From the NCBI GenBank assembly GCA_963968595.1, contig CAXAHJ010000007.1, forward strand, positions 20,947-84,946: a stretch of 64,000 nucleotides of DNA, written 5' to 3'. Both the position numbers and the translations under genes were made by a program. Of this stretch, positions 31,201 through 37,150 are shown in pieces (the first letter of the stretch is position 1; each line of letters starts with the position of its first letter). Under the pieces are notes generated by a model, which ran no database searches, was not told where the DNA came from, and saw nothing but the letters and a program-made list of their open reading frames with translations. The stretch comes from GCA-2730975 sp937893275. GTDB taxonomy: Bacteria > Verrucomicrobiota > Verrucomicrobiia > Opitutales > Seribacteraceae.

Positions 31201-33667
31201 TGGCTGGGTTGACATCAATACACCCGGAACCTACCCGCTGACATATAGTTTTACGGATAGCTCGGGCAATGCCGCCTTGCCCGTTGTGAGGACTGTCTAC
31301 GCACTGGACCGTACAAGCCCCATCATTTCAATTCTTGGAGGAAGGCATCTAGTTATGGAGGCGGGAACTCCATACTTGGACGCAGGTGCAATTTGGTTAG
31401 ATGCCGTTGACGGGAATGGTTCTCTCCAGGCGAACGAAACTGTTAATGAAAATGTTCCGGGAACTTATGTCTTGTCCTATGAGTTCGTGGACGCTGAGGG
31501 AAATGTTGCTTTGCCACGGACTCGCACCGTGACAGTTATGGATACTATCAATCCGGTGATCAGCTTGACTGGCGAATCAACGGTAATGCATGAAGCTGCA
31601 ACCCCTTACGTCGACGCTGGAGCTATTTGGTCCGATACTCTCGATGGGAACGGGAGTGTGACCGCTTCTGGCTCAGTGAACGTTAATGTTCTAGGAACAT
31701 ATCTCCTGACTTACGATTTCAAGGATGCTTCCGGCAATGCGGCTAAACAGGCTAAGCGTATGATTACGGTGGTGGACACGACCAACCCGATTATCCATCT
31801 GATTGAAGATCAGATTCTCACGCATGAGGTTTTGACGGCATATGTGGATCCCGGAGCCATCTGGTCGGATACACTTGACGGCAACGGAACCTTAGTCGCA
31901 TCCGGTTCGGTGAAAGACAGTGTTTCAGGAACCTATTTCCTTACCTATAATTTTGTGGACGCCCATGGGAATGCGGCAGTGCCCGTCACTCGTGTTGTCA
32001 ATGTGATGGATACCACTCGTCCGGTGATTACCCTGACTGGTAATTCCTCTGCTTTTCACGAAGCGGGAACGCCTTACACTGACTTCGGTGCGACTTGGCT
32101 TGATGCCTTTGATGGTAGTGGGTCACTTGTCGCCTCTGGTTTGGTGAACGAAAACGTACCCGGAACCTATCTTCTTTCTTATGACTATACAGACGCTGCA
32201 GGCAACGCAGCTTCCCGAGTGATTCGAACTGTTGCGGTTGTGGATACGACGAGTCCCGTGATTACCTTGACCGGCAACCCTTCAGTTTTGCATGAAGCGG
32301 CCACAGCTTTCAAGGACTCTGGAGCGATCGTGAATAATCTCGTCGATGGAAGCATTTCAATTTTGGGTTCTGGTCAGATGAATGTCAAGATTCCCGGGAG
32401 TTACGAATTGACCTATGACTTTACTGATGCCGCGGGTAATCCTGCCAAACAAGTGACTCGAATCGTGAAAGTAGTGGATACGACAAAGCCAGTGATATCA
32501 CTGGTCGATGGAGTGGACTCTGTTCGCGTCCCTTTGCATATGCCTTTCGTGGTGCCCGAGTTGACGGCTATTGATTCCGTTGACGGTAACTTGACTTCCG
32601 AGATTAAAGAGCGGAATGACGTTAATGTCGATTGGCCCGGAGTCTACGAGAGTTACATCGACGTGAGTGATGCGGCTGGTAATGCCGCAGAAACCGTTAC
32701 CGTTTCCGTTGAGGTTTATAATGAAAACCCCACTGGATTGCACTTGTTGAACGACATGGTGGAGGAAAACCTACCTGCCGGAACCTTGGTCGGTGGTTTG
32801 TCTACAGATGATCCTAACGATGTGAATGGCACCCATGCCTATTTCTATTCCATGATCGACGGCGGTGAAATGTTCAGCTTGTCCGTTGACGGTTTCTTGA
32901 GGACGAAGCGACCTTTGGATTTTGAGGATCAAGAGGTTCACTTGATAAAAGTGAGCACTACCGATATGTTTAATGGGCGCTTGGAGCAAGTGATCGAGAT
33001 TCGTGTAGTCGATGCCTTTACTCCAATCGTGGAGACTGATGTTCCCGTAGTGAATCATTCAAGCAATCTGCTCTTGTTGGTTGGAAAGGTTTTGGACGAG
33101 GGCACGAATCAGGGAATATCCGAACAAGGATTTGTTCTTGGTTTGCAGCCTGATCCGAAGCTGGATGATCCTTCAAGCATAGTCCTTTGGGCAGATAGAG
33201 GTGCGGGTCGATTCGAACTTAGTCCTCGCAACTTGTTGGCTGGCGAAAGTTATTTCTACCGGGCCTTTGCTTCGAACACTGAAGGAGTGGGTTACGGTGC
33301 TCAGGAACGCTTTGTGGCTCCAATAGAACCGGCGGGACCCGCTTGGGCGAATGCGGAAGTCTCTCTCTCTGCTCCTAATTGGTGGATTAGTTCGTGGTTC
33401 GGTAACTTCTTTTTGGCGGAGAATGGTTGGATCAACCACGAGGCGTTAGGTTGGTTGTATCCAACGCCTTCTAGTGAAAACGGCGTTTGGTTTTCGCAAG
33501 AAAAGTTAGGTTGGATGTGGACGGCACCCGGCATTTTCCCTTATATGTATGTTCAAAATGATGCTTCTTGGCACTACTTTTTCGGCGAAGTTGAAGGTCG
33601 AATCGTTTTCTACCGTTATGGGGACGGTGTTTGGCTGGATTTAACCGAAGGGAAAGGATCGCAATGA
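19295..33667 (+). CDS. Giant secreted multidomain protein (4790 residues)
   Basis: One uninterrupted frame of 4790 codons. A long N-terminus with a hydrophobic export segment (about residues 37-58) is followed by, in approximate order: an Ig-like domain (65-158); three to four 25-residue GSM repeats (186-270); two copies of a ~130-residue GSGY module (272-559); two discoidin-like domains (636-929); two more GSGY-type modules and a half module (936-1272); a seven-blade FG-GAP propeller (1290-1669); a cadherin-like domain; a formylglycine-enzyme-like fold (1819-2042); cadherin and Ig domains; a cupredoxin-like domain (about 2270-2365); a second propeller (2376-2761); Ig and PKD domains; an alpha/alpha toroid (about 2969-3352); two Ig/PKD-type domains; CARDB (about 3549-3659); cadherin; nine DUF5011-type repeats (3767-4475); cadherin; and an aromatic C-terminal domain (about 4684-4785). 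Likely a cell-surface or secreted adhesin/scaffold (inference). Its stop overlaps the FecR gene start. Confidence 0.95.
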   Translation: MLGKASPFFKHTYLRACAGGTIFVINSGYLSLTARSLGLPILPFLVSIFLLGLGHHALGNLAPEISQGAGPLVVSMQEDNASSWSAPNLNATDGDIADTLTWSVSSAAANGIATISGSGSAPSTFTYVPNLNFFGSDSFVAQVSDGASTDSVTVRVNVIPGPSPIFSTSVNGAGSVPTQTVLAAVGSMTSVTSISAPVGTTPPFQLTATRGSMTDVSIRAGPVGTSPAFQLEGIAGSMGNLSVTTSVVASTPSFQITPVGGSMSSIQVVGPWSVFSYTGKGSGFFPSKAADISLIFLPNYPAIDGLFTSQTTTASVAGDGTLSFTIPAALQSGTHFISATPQWYHIPSASNLGSGYVQGFQPWVKVKRNGTELPTTGLNAVVATGIVGADGKVDITFTGNAVDDVNVTIEVEPVYEFDTMNFSGKGSNYHVSENGSSLSKPVITISPPSGGTNQTVDSTVAANGTLSFTLPSTTTKGGVHTISAAAGKYYQLPPVNDLGSGYASGVHPATTMTRNGDVLLALSSSVTAGADGKVDLTFSGNAGAGPLLVEVAPGSPAWVEGINSINVASAGTNYAVNDLITISGGGGGTGAAAKVSSVGSGGEILSVSVVSQGTGFSSAPNATIAPPQKALHAPYLITVASVSASRGQASAGKTIDWSGMSGVQGDDAALQSNSRQHMWAPGNETSWIQWDFGSLKTVGRMLVWQFNEAGKPNRSIQKAKLEYSEDGAHWTDFSVSGNWPKSSGAIDNHTVKSIDDLNFKARYVRLTGINSYPADEPQTGVSEVLFWSPKDAYIYTSSPSSGSANAFDDNTSSVWMPLQSALPNIYLAWQFTNPVQVNEYKIMVGDVLPEKRSPKSFKLQAFDIISSTWVDLASENNETGWTADELRAYSVDSPDFYINYKLLISAAEGVDTYLGLREIELWGGSGGSGAVLSASLTTVNTSPFVGQGSGYHPSENPTIRIPTPTGNDNNQTVTASVSANGKLTFTLPAPLEPEVYTISADLGTYYQLPAVFDRGSGYPSGHSPGVTFKRGDNAVAGMSGSATAAADGKVDSTFTGNAGSFTPVDVQILPGPLAFTPPSFSDQGSSKYDVSETPVVTITAPSSSTQTVNATVDANGTLDFTLPTPSETGVHDVNASFGSVVLLPSGLNGIGSGYLQSGATPSVTITDPLGASRPGTVVTVNANGTLNLDFSSVSPTIAGDYLLNAEIIAYPPTPLSNVASGFNPDGFPPIVTFSGVDKGTLSANASVNVDGTLNVTFSGAPSGYGNLSLSVTQAPGNLPKTDAEKIIAADSNASDQFGYSVSQSSDFIAVGAPGESSNAGAVYLYKSETNGSISYLDKAIAPDLGFGDEFGLSVSQSGDILSVGAWKADLPSKADAGATYLFRVEANGTVTYLQKVVAPDGAAGDGFGLFVSQSGNILSVGSYGADLPGKTDAGAVYLYRLESNGSITYLDKVIAPDGVTGDSFGQSLSHSGNILAVGAYKADLPGKADAGASYLYRVEANGTATYLTKLIAPDGGVGDTFGLSASHSGNILAIGACKADLPGKADAGATYLYRVEANGTATYLDKLLAPDGNAGDEFGLSVSQSGNILTVGASSVDVAATNVGAAYLFQLEANGAATFLEKLTAPDAATGNFFGHSVSQFGARLAVGSPFSDTSGKTDSGAAYVFRNRLWGNHKPVFSNASFAQFENNATSFFANATDLDPDDITAYSKSGPDAPLFTINVATGELYFTTPPDFENPVDSDGDNRYMVEITASDGISNTMQQFVVRVHNALEGSEKPSFVSVDLSGGTGASDYPVTYLNERPDDWNSSVYKTDKILLKWIAPGTFTMGQTGIENPFQVTQGVEFYIGVYETTGSQYAKVTGSDPSGKGGGMKPVENVSWEDLRGGVWPDGGPAGTSFLGKLRSKTSGAFFDLPTEAQWEYAARAGGATTFSHGDGNATLGDYAWYLANSGNTTHEVGLKLPNPWDLYDLHGNVWEWCLDWRSAYAGGAVVDPVGSKSGTERINRGGSYNGSSDWARLSHRGDLDPTTGDTTKGMRLVLNHSGRLTNRAPTDITASSTAVLELESVGTLVGDFNASDPESNATHVFSLVQGSGSDQNNLFDIDANGTLTTKVVLGHEANATLSIRVRATDDYNASFDKVFAIEVLNVNETPVITQGASVSVVMDEDGDPLGWPLAWPSEDLNGTDPEGDVITWSLQTAPVHGTASVGGSGAKPTTFTYSPNPHYNGTDSFVVKLSDGLLSDSIIINVRINPRPENGLIPLAKSLTYDLQIPDANNFLFTGGGYSEAPDPDLVLMEGVNYRFSPKIGDHPFFIGSSAGVPYAGNELTGNGAEGPDGILSFIPNEDTPRQLVYYCASDGTMRGDIKIISARQNKLVRPNPRPGDQFGISMSVLGNQVLVGSNGESRNGLSNTGSAHLFERDLNGKWLPVQAFRASSPEAGGRLGRDVSLWHNLVVAGAPGHDSVAGLKGAAYVFEKNATSWSQAAKLSPSDGAIHDYFGQSVSARTNRVLVGAHMADPGGVSAAGAAYIFEKSGSGTWLEKTKLVPGDSLANGHYGVSVSLDGDLALVGASGSNNANGVSTGAAYLIGRTESDTWVQITKLTPDDGVANDQFGQSVKLDGNFSYVGARLRDEGGVQDTGAVYVFQRLSNGQWVQQAKITPENAGAEGYFGQSLDVRDNRLLVGAPGKIGDHAKSNPGYAYLFERDGIGNWTQKAKFVGYDGLSDDEMGFDVALGVSIFAGAPFRDDRGEDSGGAYVFDNSNWNDLPPVFSSEDDLTITMDEDGQPLAWVSPNVTASDPNGDVLSWRAYYENPSESNGTVVVFGTGASPETFQYRPKNDFHGTDTFTLEVSDGLYVKKLKVVVTVNGQVDEGEPVVRMMPGFLQSSLYANAKIGVPIAIWGSVENGVPPFDYSLDFGDGQSVQGSVTDARFVGMDHQYQTSGLKTAVLTITDSIGQVVKANTQVRVFLPSRVTLNETRNMAMERGLLYLYLNAVEDVQTNGLKWLDTKQETVYTTATTGFASMAFSGFGHSALTVSAVHAYGDVVRKALRYLTENEAVGMKDIPDHSDDGLAVRQSDDPTGKVPGKGVYLVETGGHDAYSNSIALLALLNSFPEGDKASETLVAGGPFVGWTYKEVAEEAMQLLFWTQGDDDTRGGWEYRLTQDQPQYDGSVQQWPVLALKTAQEKWGLNVPTWVKDNVDHAYATITNASGAVGYRSNSHWLNVAKTGGRLVSDAWMGRPSADPLAVPSITFISDRWMTSDGWTRGLYAAYGVKKGLSATGLKMIQSLEGPRDWDVDMASWLLGIETNLAPSMNPQEREKEKGFGQYEDGHWQGYRSSTFSTALALGILSRGSTDFPPMPEASFPQAVSAHKPFFIDGAKSYHSDPLRSIADWKWKWNWSGSASSIDWNTPDAVGLRPMHPGFTSTGQREFAMRVTDDGDPAKSSVKVFSILVSSGNHPAIPEPIPFSRLPVYSAKLNQKLVIDGGSSLDLDLYDSVTGYSWDINGTGVFQEGSRVIELRPYGHAFQGQVGLRVRDEDFTTWSDPKYVDLYVAEQDLNIVVMQVDPFNLQDSNFTIRLTVANDGNSSGVIQSPLVRFFDGNPVTVGTSLGVVPLPDLAPSGQGVASLTLPISSWTPQVFVFVDPYQRVPEWDESNNIGEFAIVPNYPPHDLSLTETNLLENQPAGTLAAKIHVLDVDDLNGTGSYHYELASGLSDVNNSGFYIQGNKLFSVRVFDYEERNLYNVRLRVYDDKNASFEKTLPVPVGNVDDHIPVLHLHGEQEVYHEAFDKYIDAGAYWTDAIDAGGVVVSTGTSVGQGVVDIGTPGPYQLYYDAVDSAGNEADRIFRLVTVRDTTKPNIFLQGLPEIALEAFSPYVDPGALWVDVSDGFGVVEANGTIDLSKPGTYVLRYNSTDAAGNVADEVTRTVVVSDTTPPVIQLNGTSALIHEVGQPYLDLGAIWTDAVDGNGTLMGVGWVDINTPGTYPLTYSFTDSSGNAALPVVRTVYALDRTSPIISILGGRHLVMEAGTPYLDAGAIWLDAVDGNGSLQANETVNENVPGTYVLSYEFVDAEGNVALPRTRTVTVMDTINPVISLTGESTVMHEAATPYVDAGAIWSDTLDGNGSVTASGSVNVNVLGTYLLTYDFKDASGNAAKQAKRMITVVDTTNPIIHLIEDQILTHEVLTAYVDPGAIWSDTLDGNGTLVASGSVKDSVSGTYFLTYNFVDAHGNAAVPVTRVVNVMDTTRPVITLTGNSSAFHEAGTPYTDFGATWLDAFDGSGSLVASGLVNENVPGTYLLSYDYTDAAGNAASRVIRTVAVVDTTSPVITLTGNPSVLHEAATAFKDSGAIVNNLVDGSISILGSGQMNVKIPGSYELTYDFTDAAGNPAKQVTRIVKVVDTTKPVISLVDGVDSVRVPLHMPFVVPELTAIDSVDGNLTSEIKERNDVNVDWPGVYESYIDVSDAAGNAAETVTVSVEVYNENPTGLHLLNDMVEENLPAGTLVGGLSTDDPNDVNGTHAYFYSMIDGGEMFSLSVDGFLRTKRPLDFEDQEVHLIKVSTTDMFNGRLEQVIEIRVVDAFTPIVETDVPVVNHSSNLLLLVGKVLDEGTNQGISEQGFVLGLQPDPKLDDPSSIVLWADRGAGRFELSPRNLLAGESYFYRAFASNTEGVGYGAQERFVAPIEPAGPAWANAEVSLSAPNWWISSWFGNFFLAENGWINHEALGWLYPTPSSENGVWFSQEKLGWMWTAPGIFPYMYVQNDASWHYFFGEVEGRIVFYRYGDGVWLDLTEGKGSQ
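20119..20955 (+). repeat. Two copies of an unassigned ~130-residue GSGY module inside the giant protein
   Basis: Each copy has the order F-x-G-K-G-S, an A-N-G-T-L-S-F-T-L-P strand (first copy GDGTLSFTIP), a G-x-H-x-I-S-A segment, Y-x-x-P-(A/S), L-G-S-G-Y, and a closing A-D-G-K-V-D-(I/L)-T-F-(T/S)-G-N-A. Further copies follow at 22111-23110. I could not match it to a named domain. Confidence 0.6.
22111..23110 (+). repeat. Further GSGY modules inside the giant protein
   Basis: Two full copies (beginning near GQGSGYHPSENP and DQGSSKYDVSETP) and a half-copy (ASGFNPDGFPP.. DGTLNVTFSG) repeat the module seen at 20119-20955, after an interruption by the discoidin-like domains. The strand ANGTLDFTLP and the motif GSGY recur. 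Confidence 0.6.
23162..24301 (+). repeat. FG-GAP beta-propeller 1: seven blades with about 57-residue period
   Basis: Seven consecutive units carry D-x-F-G-x-S-V-S-Q-S-G-(N/D)-I-L-x-V-G-A, then D-A-G-A-x-Y-L-(Y/F)-R-x-E-x-N-G and end in A-P-D. These are FG-GAP/integrin-alpha-type blades, and seven make one closed propeller. Blades 2-5 are so alike that the 171-nt period is visible in the DNA. Confidence 0.85.
26420..27577 (+). repeat. FG-GAP beta-propeller 2: seven blades
   Basis: Seven units with G-x-x-F-G-x-S-V, V-L-V-G-A and G-A-A-Y-(V/I)-F-E-(K/R) at about 55-residue spacing. They are more diverged from each other than in propeller 1, and the DNA repeat is not obvious, so this propeller is probably older. 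Confidence 0.85.
30593..32719 (+). repeat. Nine DUF5011-type Ig-like repeats (about 78 residues each)
   Basis: Units run D-T-T-x-P-x-I-x-L-x-G, H-E-(A/V), Y-x-D-x-G-A-x-W-x-D, D-G-N-G, P-G-T-Y-x-L-x-Y, F-x-D-A-x-G-N-A-A and close in V-x-V-x-D. This matches DUF5011/Cry22-like immunoglobulin-type repeats common in secreted bacterial proteins, probably forming a rigid stalk. The first and the last unit are the most diverged, as is usual for array ends. Confidence 0.9.
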
Positions 33668-35964
33668 AAATCATCTCCTCTGGATACTTGACTTTGTGCG
33701 GTTCTATGTGCCTCGTTTTTCTTTTGCCTATATCGCACTTGCTTGGACAGGTACTAGAGAAAGGCACTGGTCGTGGGGTCGTGATAATTACCGCCAAAGA
33801 TGGACCGACCAGATTTCTCGATTACCAAGGGAAGGTTTTGCCAGCGGACAAGACTGTTGTCGGAGCAGCTTTGCCTGAGGGGAATGTGGCTCAGGCGGGA
33901 GTCGGTGGCAAGATCGTGCTGTTGCTGTCGAACGGTACGGTGACAACTCTAGAGTCACAGACAAAATTGAAGATTCGTGAATTCTCTCAGGAACCTTTTG
34001 ATGCGGCTGGTCGCAAAATTTCCGACCTTAATGCGGAACCGAGTAAGTCGAGTGTGAAGCTGGATTTGGATTGGGGTTCCATCGTGGTGACTACAAAAAA
34101 ACTAGACCGTGCATCGAGTTTGCAAATTCAATCACCTTCAGGGGTGGCGGGCATTCGAGGGACCCAATTTCGACTGGCTGAAAATCCAGGGACTGGGATC
34201 AAACTTGATGTTACGGAATCGACTGTGATCTTCACTCCCAAGGGCGCTGTTGAACCCGTTGCAGTGGGCCCGAGTCAAGGGCTTGATGTCTCGCCGGCAG
34301 GGGTGGTCACATCCCGGGCGATTAACCCTTCGGTGGTCAAGAGCATTACCACGACCAACACGGAGTCCATTCTGGCAACTGATGACGTTTTGCTAAGTGT
34401 CTTGAGCGACGCGATGAGTGATGCCTTGATGATCGAGGATAAAGGTTTGAGAGAAGGGTCTGCAACCGATTCCGAGGCTGAGGGCGAACCGACCGACCAG
34501 GATGAACGGAATAGCAAGGACAACCCAACCGACGAAAAAGCTTCTTCCGACGAATCCACTACCGATGGGACTTCTGCGGCAATGAATGCCACTGGTCAAC
34601 CTAAAGTGGATGCTGGTCAAGTTCTGGAGAATAATCCCGCAGCCAAACAAGTTCGTAAGCTTGGCAAGGCAAACGAGCTTTCCTTCAAGTTGGCCAGCAT
34701 GGGTTTGTCGGACGACAAGGCGCAGATTTTTTATAGTTTTTCTTCAAGCACTCAGAATGCCCTGTTGGCGGCAGGCAAGGAAACCGCAAGTCGCCTGCTT
34801 GGTCTGCCCTCGGGGAAAGAATCGGATGTTCGGAGGTTTCTAAACTACAGCAGAGACACCCGAGTGCGCTTGCTCGCCCTATCGGATGACCAAATGCTTC
34901 TTGGACTGATCCGAAAAGGTTATGAGGAGTCATCTCTGGCTGTCATTCTTTCCGACCAGAACTTGCAAGCTTCCAATCCTGCCTCAGCTCCTCTCGATGT
35001 GCCTGAGATAGGAACCGATTCCAATGTCCTTCAATTGTCGGAAGCGCTCAAGGACTCAGGCAATAGTGCCATTCTCCATGAATTGTTGCAACTTGGCGGT
35101 GGTGAGTTGACTCCCGAATTGGAGAGGATAGGGGAAGTGGCCAACCTTTTGCTGACCGATTTCACCGTGCCTGGCGAAATTGAGGAAAGTGTTTTGCTTA
35201 GTGGCAAGGAAGTGTTGAGCAACCCTTTCTATCGAGAGGTTTCATCTGTATATGGTCACTTGGAAAACGACCTTCTTGTTGCTGGAGAAGCCTCTTTTGT
35301 TGGAGGCCGAAACATTCAAATGCCTTCTGGTTTCTATCGGTTGGCAGACGGAACCGAATCTGTTACTGACTTAATAGTCTTTAGTGCCTCAGAGCAATTG
35401 AGCATTAGGGATGATGTTTCTTTTGCCGAGTTTGGAGGAGTTGAGAATCCTAGGGTGGTATTGATGAGTGGCGGGTCACTTGAGACCACCAAAGGAGTTA
35501 GTTTAGATGCGGCTACGAATGATTTAATCGTATCGGTTCGTCAGGATGTTTTACTTCAGTACGCTACATTAAAAGGTAATCGCGAGGTGACTATTCGTAG
35601 TTTGCGCGATGTGACTCTCTTGGACTCGGAATTAGATGCCTCTGATATCGCAACTTTAAAAGCAACTCAGAACTTGTATGTAGACGGTTTGAATTTTAGT
35701 CGAGATATACCCAGAATAGTTATGGAAGCTTCCACCATCCGCCTCATGAATATCGATTTCCCAAGTAGTTCAATCGTTAATTTGAATAGCCTCAAGGGTC
35801 CTATTGATGGACGCTACCCCAATTTTGGAACGGATATACCTTCGGCTCAACAACTAGGTCGTGTAAATTTTCTCCAGAACATTAAGTCTGGCGGAAACTT
35901 AATGCACGACCGATCCACTTTCGAGCAATTCGGAGATAATATTAAAATAGGGAAGCTACCCTGA
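33664..35964 (+). CDS. Exported FecR-domain protein with beta-helix-like C-terminus
   Basis: The ATG at 33664 overlaps the giant gene's TGA (ATGA), which decides the start; an in-frame extension to 33631 would lie inside the giant gene. The 766-residue product has a signal peptide (LCGSMCLVFLLPISHLLG). A FecR-type domain spans about residues 45-190: V-L-L-L-S-N-G-T-V-T-T-L, L-D-W-G-S-I-V-V and S-P-S-G-V-A-G-I-R-G-T-Q-F-R. A long Ser/Thr/Asp/Glu-rich linker (about 255-330) and a helical region follow. The C-terminal 200 residues of short beta strands (e.g. VLMSGGSLETTKGVSLDAAT, VTIRSLRDVTLLDSELDASD) resemble filamentous-haemagglutinin-like beta-helices. No sigma factor or TonB gene is nearby, so a classical FecIR signalling role is unlikely. 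Coupling suggests a function together with the giant protein. Confidence 0.8.
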   Translation: MKIISSGYLTLCGSMCLVFLLPISHLLGQVLEKGTGRGVVIITAKDGPTRFLDYQGKVLPADKTVVGAALPEGNVAQAGVGGKIVLLLSNGTVTTLESQTKLKIREFSQEPFDAAGRKISDLNAEPSKSSVKLDLDWGSIVVTTKKLDRASSLQIQSPSGVAGIRGTQFRLAENPGTGIKLDVTESTVIFTPKGAVEPVAVGPSQGLDVSPAGVVTSRAINPSVVKSITTTNTESILATDDVLLSVLSDAMSDALMIEDKGLREGSATDSEAEGEPTDQDERNSKDNPTDEKASSDESTTDGTSAAMNATGQPKVDAGQVLENNPAAKQVRKLGKANELSFKLASMGLSDDKAQIFYSFSSSTQNALLAAGKETASRLLGLPSGKESDVRRFLNYSRDTRVRLLALSDDQMLLGLIRKGYEESSLAVILSDQNLQASNPASAPLDVPEIGTDSNVLQLSEALKDSGNSAILHELLQLGGGELTPELERIGEVANLLLTDFTVPGEIEESVLLSGKEVLSNPFYREVSSVYGHLENDLLVAGEASFVGGRNIQMPSGFYRLADGTESVTDLIVFSASEQLSIRDDVSFAEFGGVENPRVVLMSGGSLETTKGVSLDAATNDLIVSVRQDVLLQYATLKGNREVTIRSLRDVTLLDSELDASDIATLKATQNLYVDGLNFSRDIPRIVMEASTIRLMNIDFPSSSIVNLNSLKGPIDGRYPNFGTDIPSAQQLGRVNFLQNIKSGGNLMHDRSTFEQFGDNIKIGKLP

Positions 35965-36084
35965 TATCGTATAGGCTTTCAGGCAATTTGACTGATGGTT
36001 GTACGATGTTTTTCGGTGCAGGAGTTTTGTAGTCCCATTGTTTTCGGCTTGGCTTGGGCCGCTTGATTCGAAAAATAGCTAATC

Positions 36085-36303
36085 ATGGATGAAGTCCTGA
36101 ACCATTTGAGAACAATTGTCTTTTCAGCCGATGGCGTCGCTGAAGAGTTGCCAAGGGCTATTCAAGCACTGGACAAGGTTTTGGACGAGCGGGGAAATGA
36201 ATTGCCCGCTCGATTGAGACATTTTCTTGAAAACCGAAGTTATCAAAAGGCTTTAGTCTTTTTGGAGGGTGGGGAACCTGAGAAGGGGACTTGCGGCAAG
36301 TGA
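36085..36303 (+). CDS. Hypothetical 72-residue protein
   Basis: The product begins MDEVLNHLRTIVFSADGVAE and is mainly helical and amphipathic, without signal or membrane segment. Composition and codon use look normal. It ends 24 nt before the SUI1-like gene on the same strand, and may be co-transcribed with it. I do not recognise the family. Confidence 0.55.
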   Translation: MDEVLNHLRTIVFSADGVAEELPRAIQALDKVLDERGNELPARLRHFLENRSYQKALVFLEGGEPEKGTCGK

Positions 36304-36327
36304 TTTGAGACTCTGTGGAATTCCTCG

Positions 36328-36735
36328 ATGGGTAACGATAAAGCTAAAGATGGGAGAATATCGACCGATGCCGTTGGCACTGACTTCGGAAGCAATCCTT
36401 TCGATAGTTTGACTGCGGGTGGTTTGCGCAAAGTAGTGATCCCTAAAGATACTTCGAAAAAAGTCCCCAAACCCTCGCGGAAATCATCTGGTCACCGTTT
36501 GGACGTAAGGCGAGAAAAGTCTGGTCGTGGCGGTAAAACCGTAACTACGGTGAAGGGGTTCCCGCCGGGAGTTTCTTGGGTTGAGCGCAAGGAAATGCTT
36601 CGAGACTTCAAGAAACGTTTAGGAACCGGGGGAGTATTTGCCGACGGGCAGTGGGAAATTCAAGGAGACAAACGAGACGAAGTCGTCGTTTGGTTGGAGG
36701 GGAAGGGGTTTCAGCCAATTCTGGCTGGCGGTTGA
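36328..36735 (+). CDS. SUI1/eIF1-like translation factor (YciH family)
   Basis: The 135-residue protein has a variable basic N-terminus and a C-terminal SUI1 domain: DVRREKSGRGGKTVTTVKGF, then a helix KEMLRDFKKRLGTGG, and EIQGDKRDEVVVWLEGKGF. This is the core of eIF1/SUI1; bacterial members (YciH) are known to influence start-codon selection and initiation in the cytoplasm. The RLGTGG and QGDxR elements are intact. It is tail-to-tail with tatA, with one nucleotide between stops. Confidence 0.92.
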   Translation: MGNDKAKDGRISTDAVGTDFGSNPFDSLTAGGLRKVVIPKDTSKKVPKPSRKSSGHRLDVRREKSGRGGKTVTTVKGFPPGVSWVERKEMLRDFKKRLGTGGVFADGQWEIQGDKRDEVVVWLEGKGFQPILAGG

Positions 36736-36736
36736 T

Positions 36737-37069
36737 TCAGGAAGCGGTTTGCTTCTCGCCTTCGTGGACCACGTCTTCGTGGTGTACGACATCTTCGCCT
36801 TCCTCGGTTTTTTCCTGAGAGCCTTCCGCTGACTTGGTCGCCTTGAAATCGTGATCCTCGATGGGTTCTTGGCTCATGACTTCGTTAATGTCTTGTTCCC
36901 ACTCGGTCTTGGCTTTGCGGAATTCCTTTACGCCTTTGCCCAGAGAACGAAACAACTCCGGCACCTTCTTGGCTCCGAAGAGCAGAAGTACGATAAGGAA
37001 TATGAGGATGATTTCCCCGCCACCAAAGTTACCAATGAAGGCGAGTGCGGGATCAAATGAGACTTTCAT
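36737..37069 (-). CDS. tatA: Twin-arginine translocase subunit TatA/TatE
   Basis: The 110-residue protein has a short periplasmic N-terminus, one membrane helix (GGGEIILIFLIVLLLFGAKK), the Phe-Gly hinge, the amphipathic helix VPELFRSLGKGVKEFRKAK, and an acidic disordered tail ending in EDVVHEGEKQ. The order is diagnostic of TatA/TatE. It would form the membrane pore or ring for folded, Tat-exported proteins. No tatB or tatC is adjacent in this window. Confidence 0.94.
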   Translation of the reverse strand: MKVSFDPALAFIGNFGGGEIILIFLIVLLLFGAKKVPELFRSLGKGVKEFRKAKTEWEQDINEVMSQEPIEDHDFKATKSAEGSQEKTEEGEDVVHHEDVVHEGEKQTAS

Positions 37070-37150
37070 AGTTAATTAAAGTATTTGGAGATTACTCTTG
37101 AGGCAAACTTTTTGTCGGTAGTGAGTTGCGGAAAGTTTGTGAGGGGCAAA

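Noticed and set aside
33631..33663. Earlier start of the FecR gene
   Set aside because: The added residues lie within the giant gene and precede the signal peptide; ATGA overlap at 33664 is the natural start.
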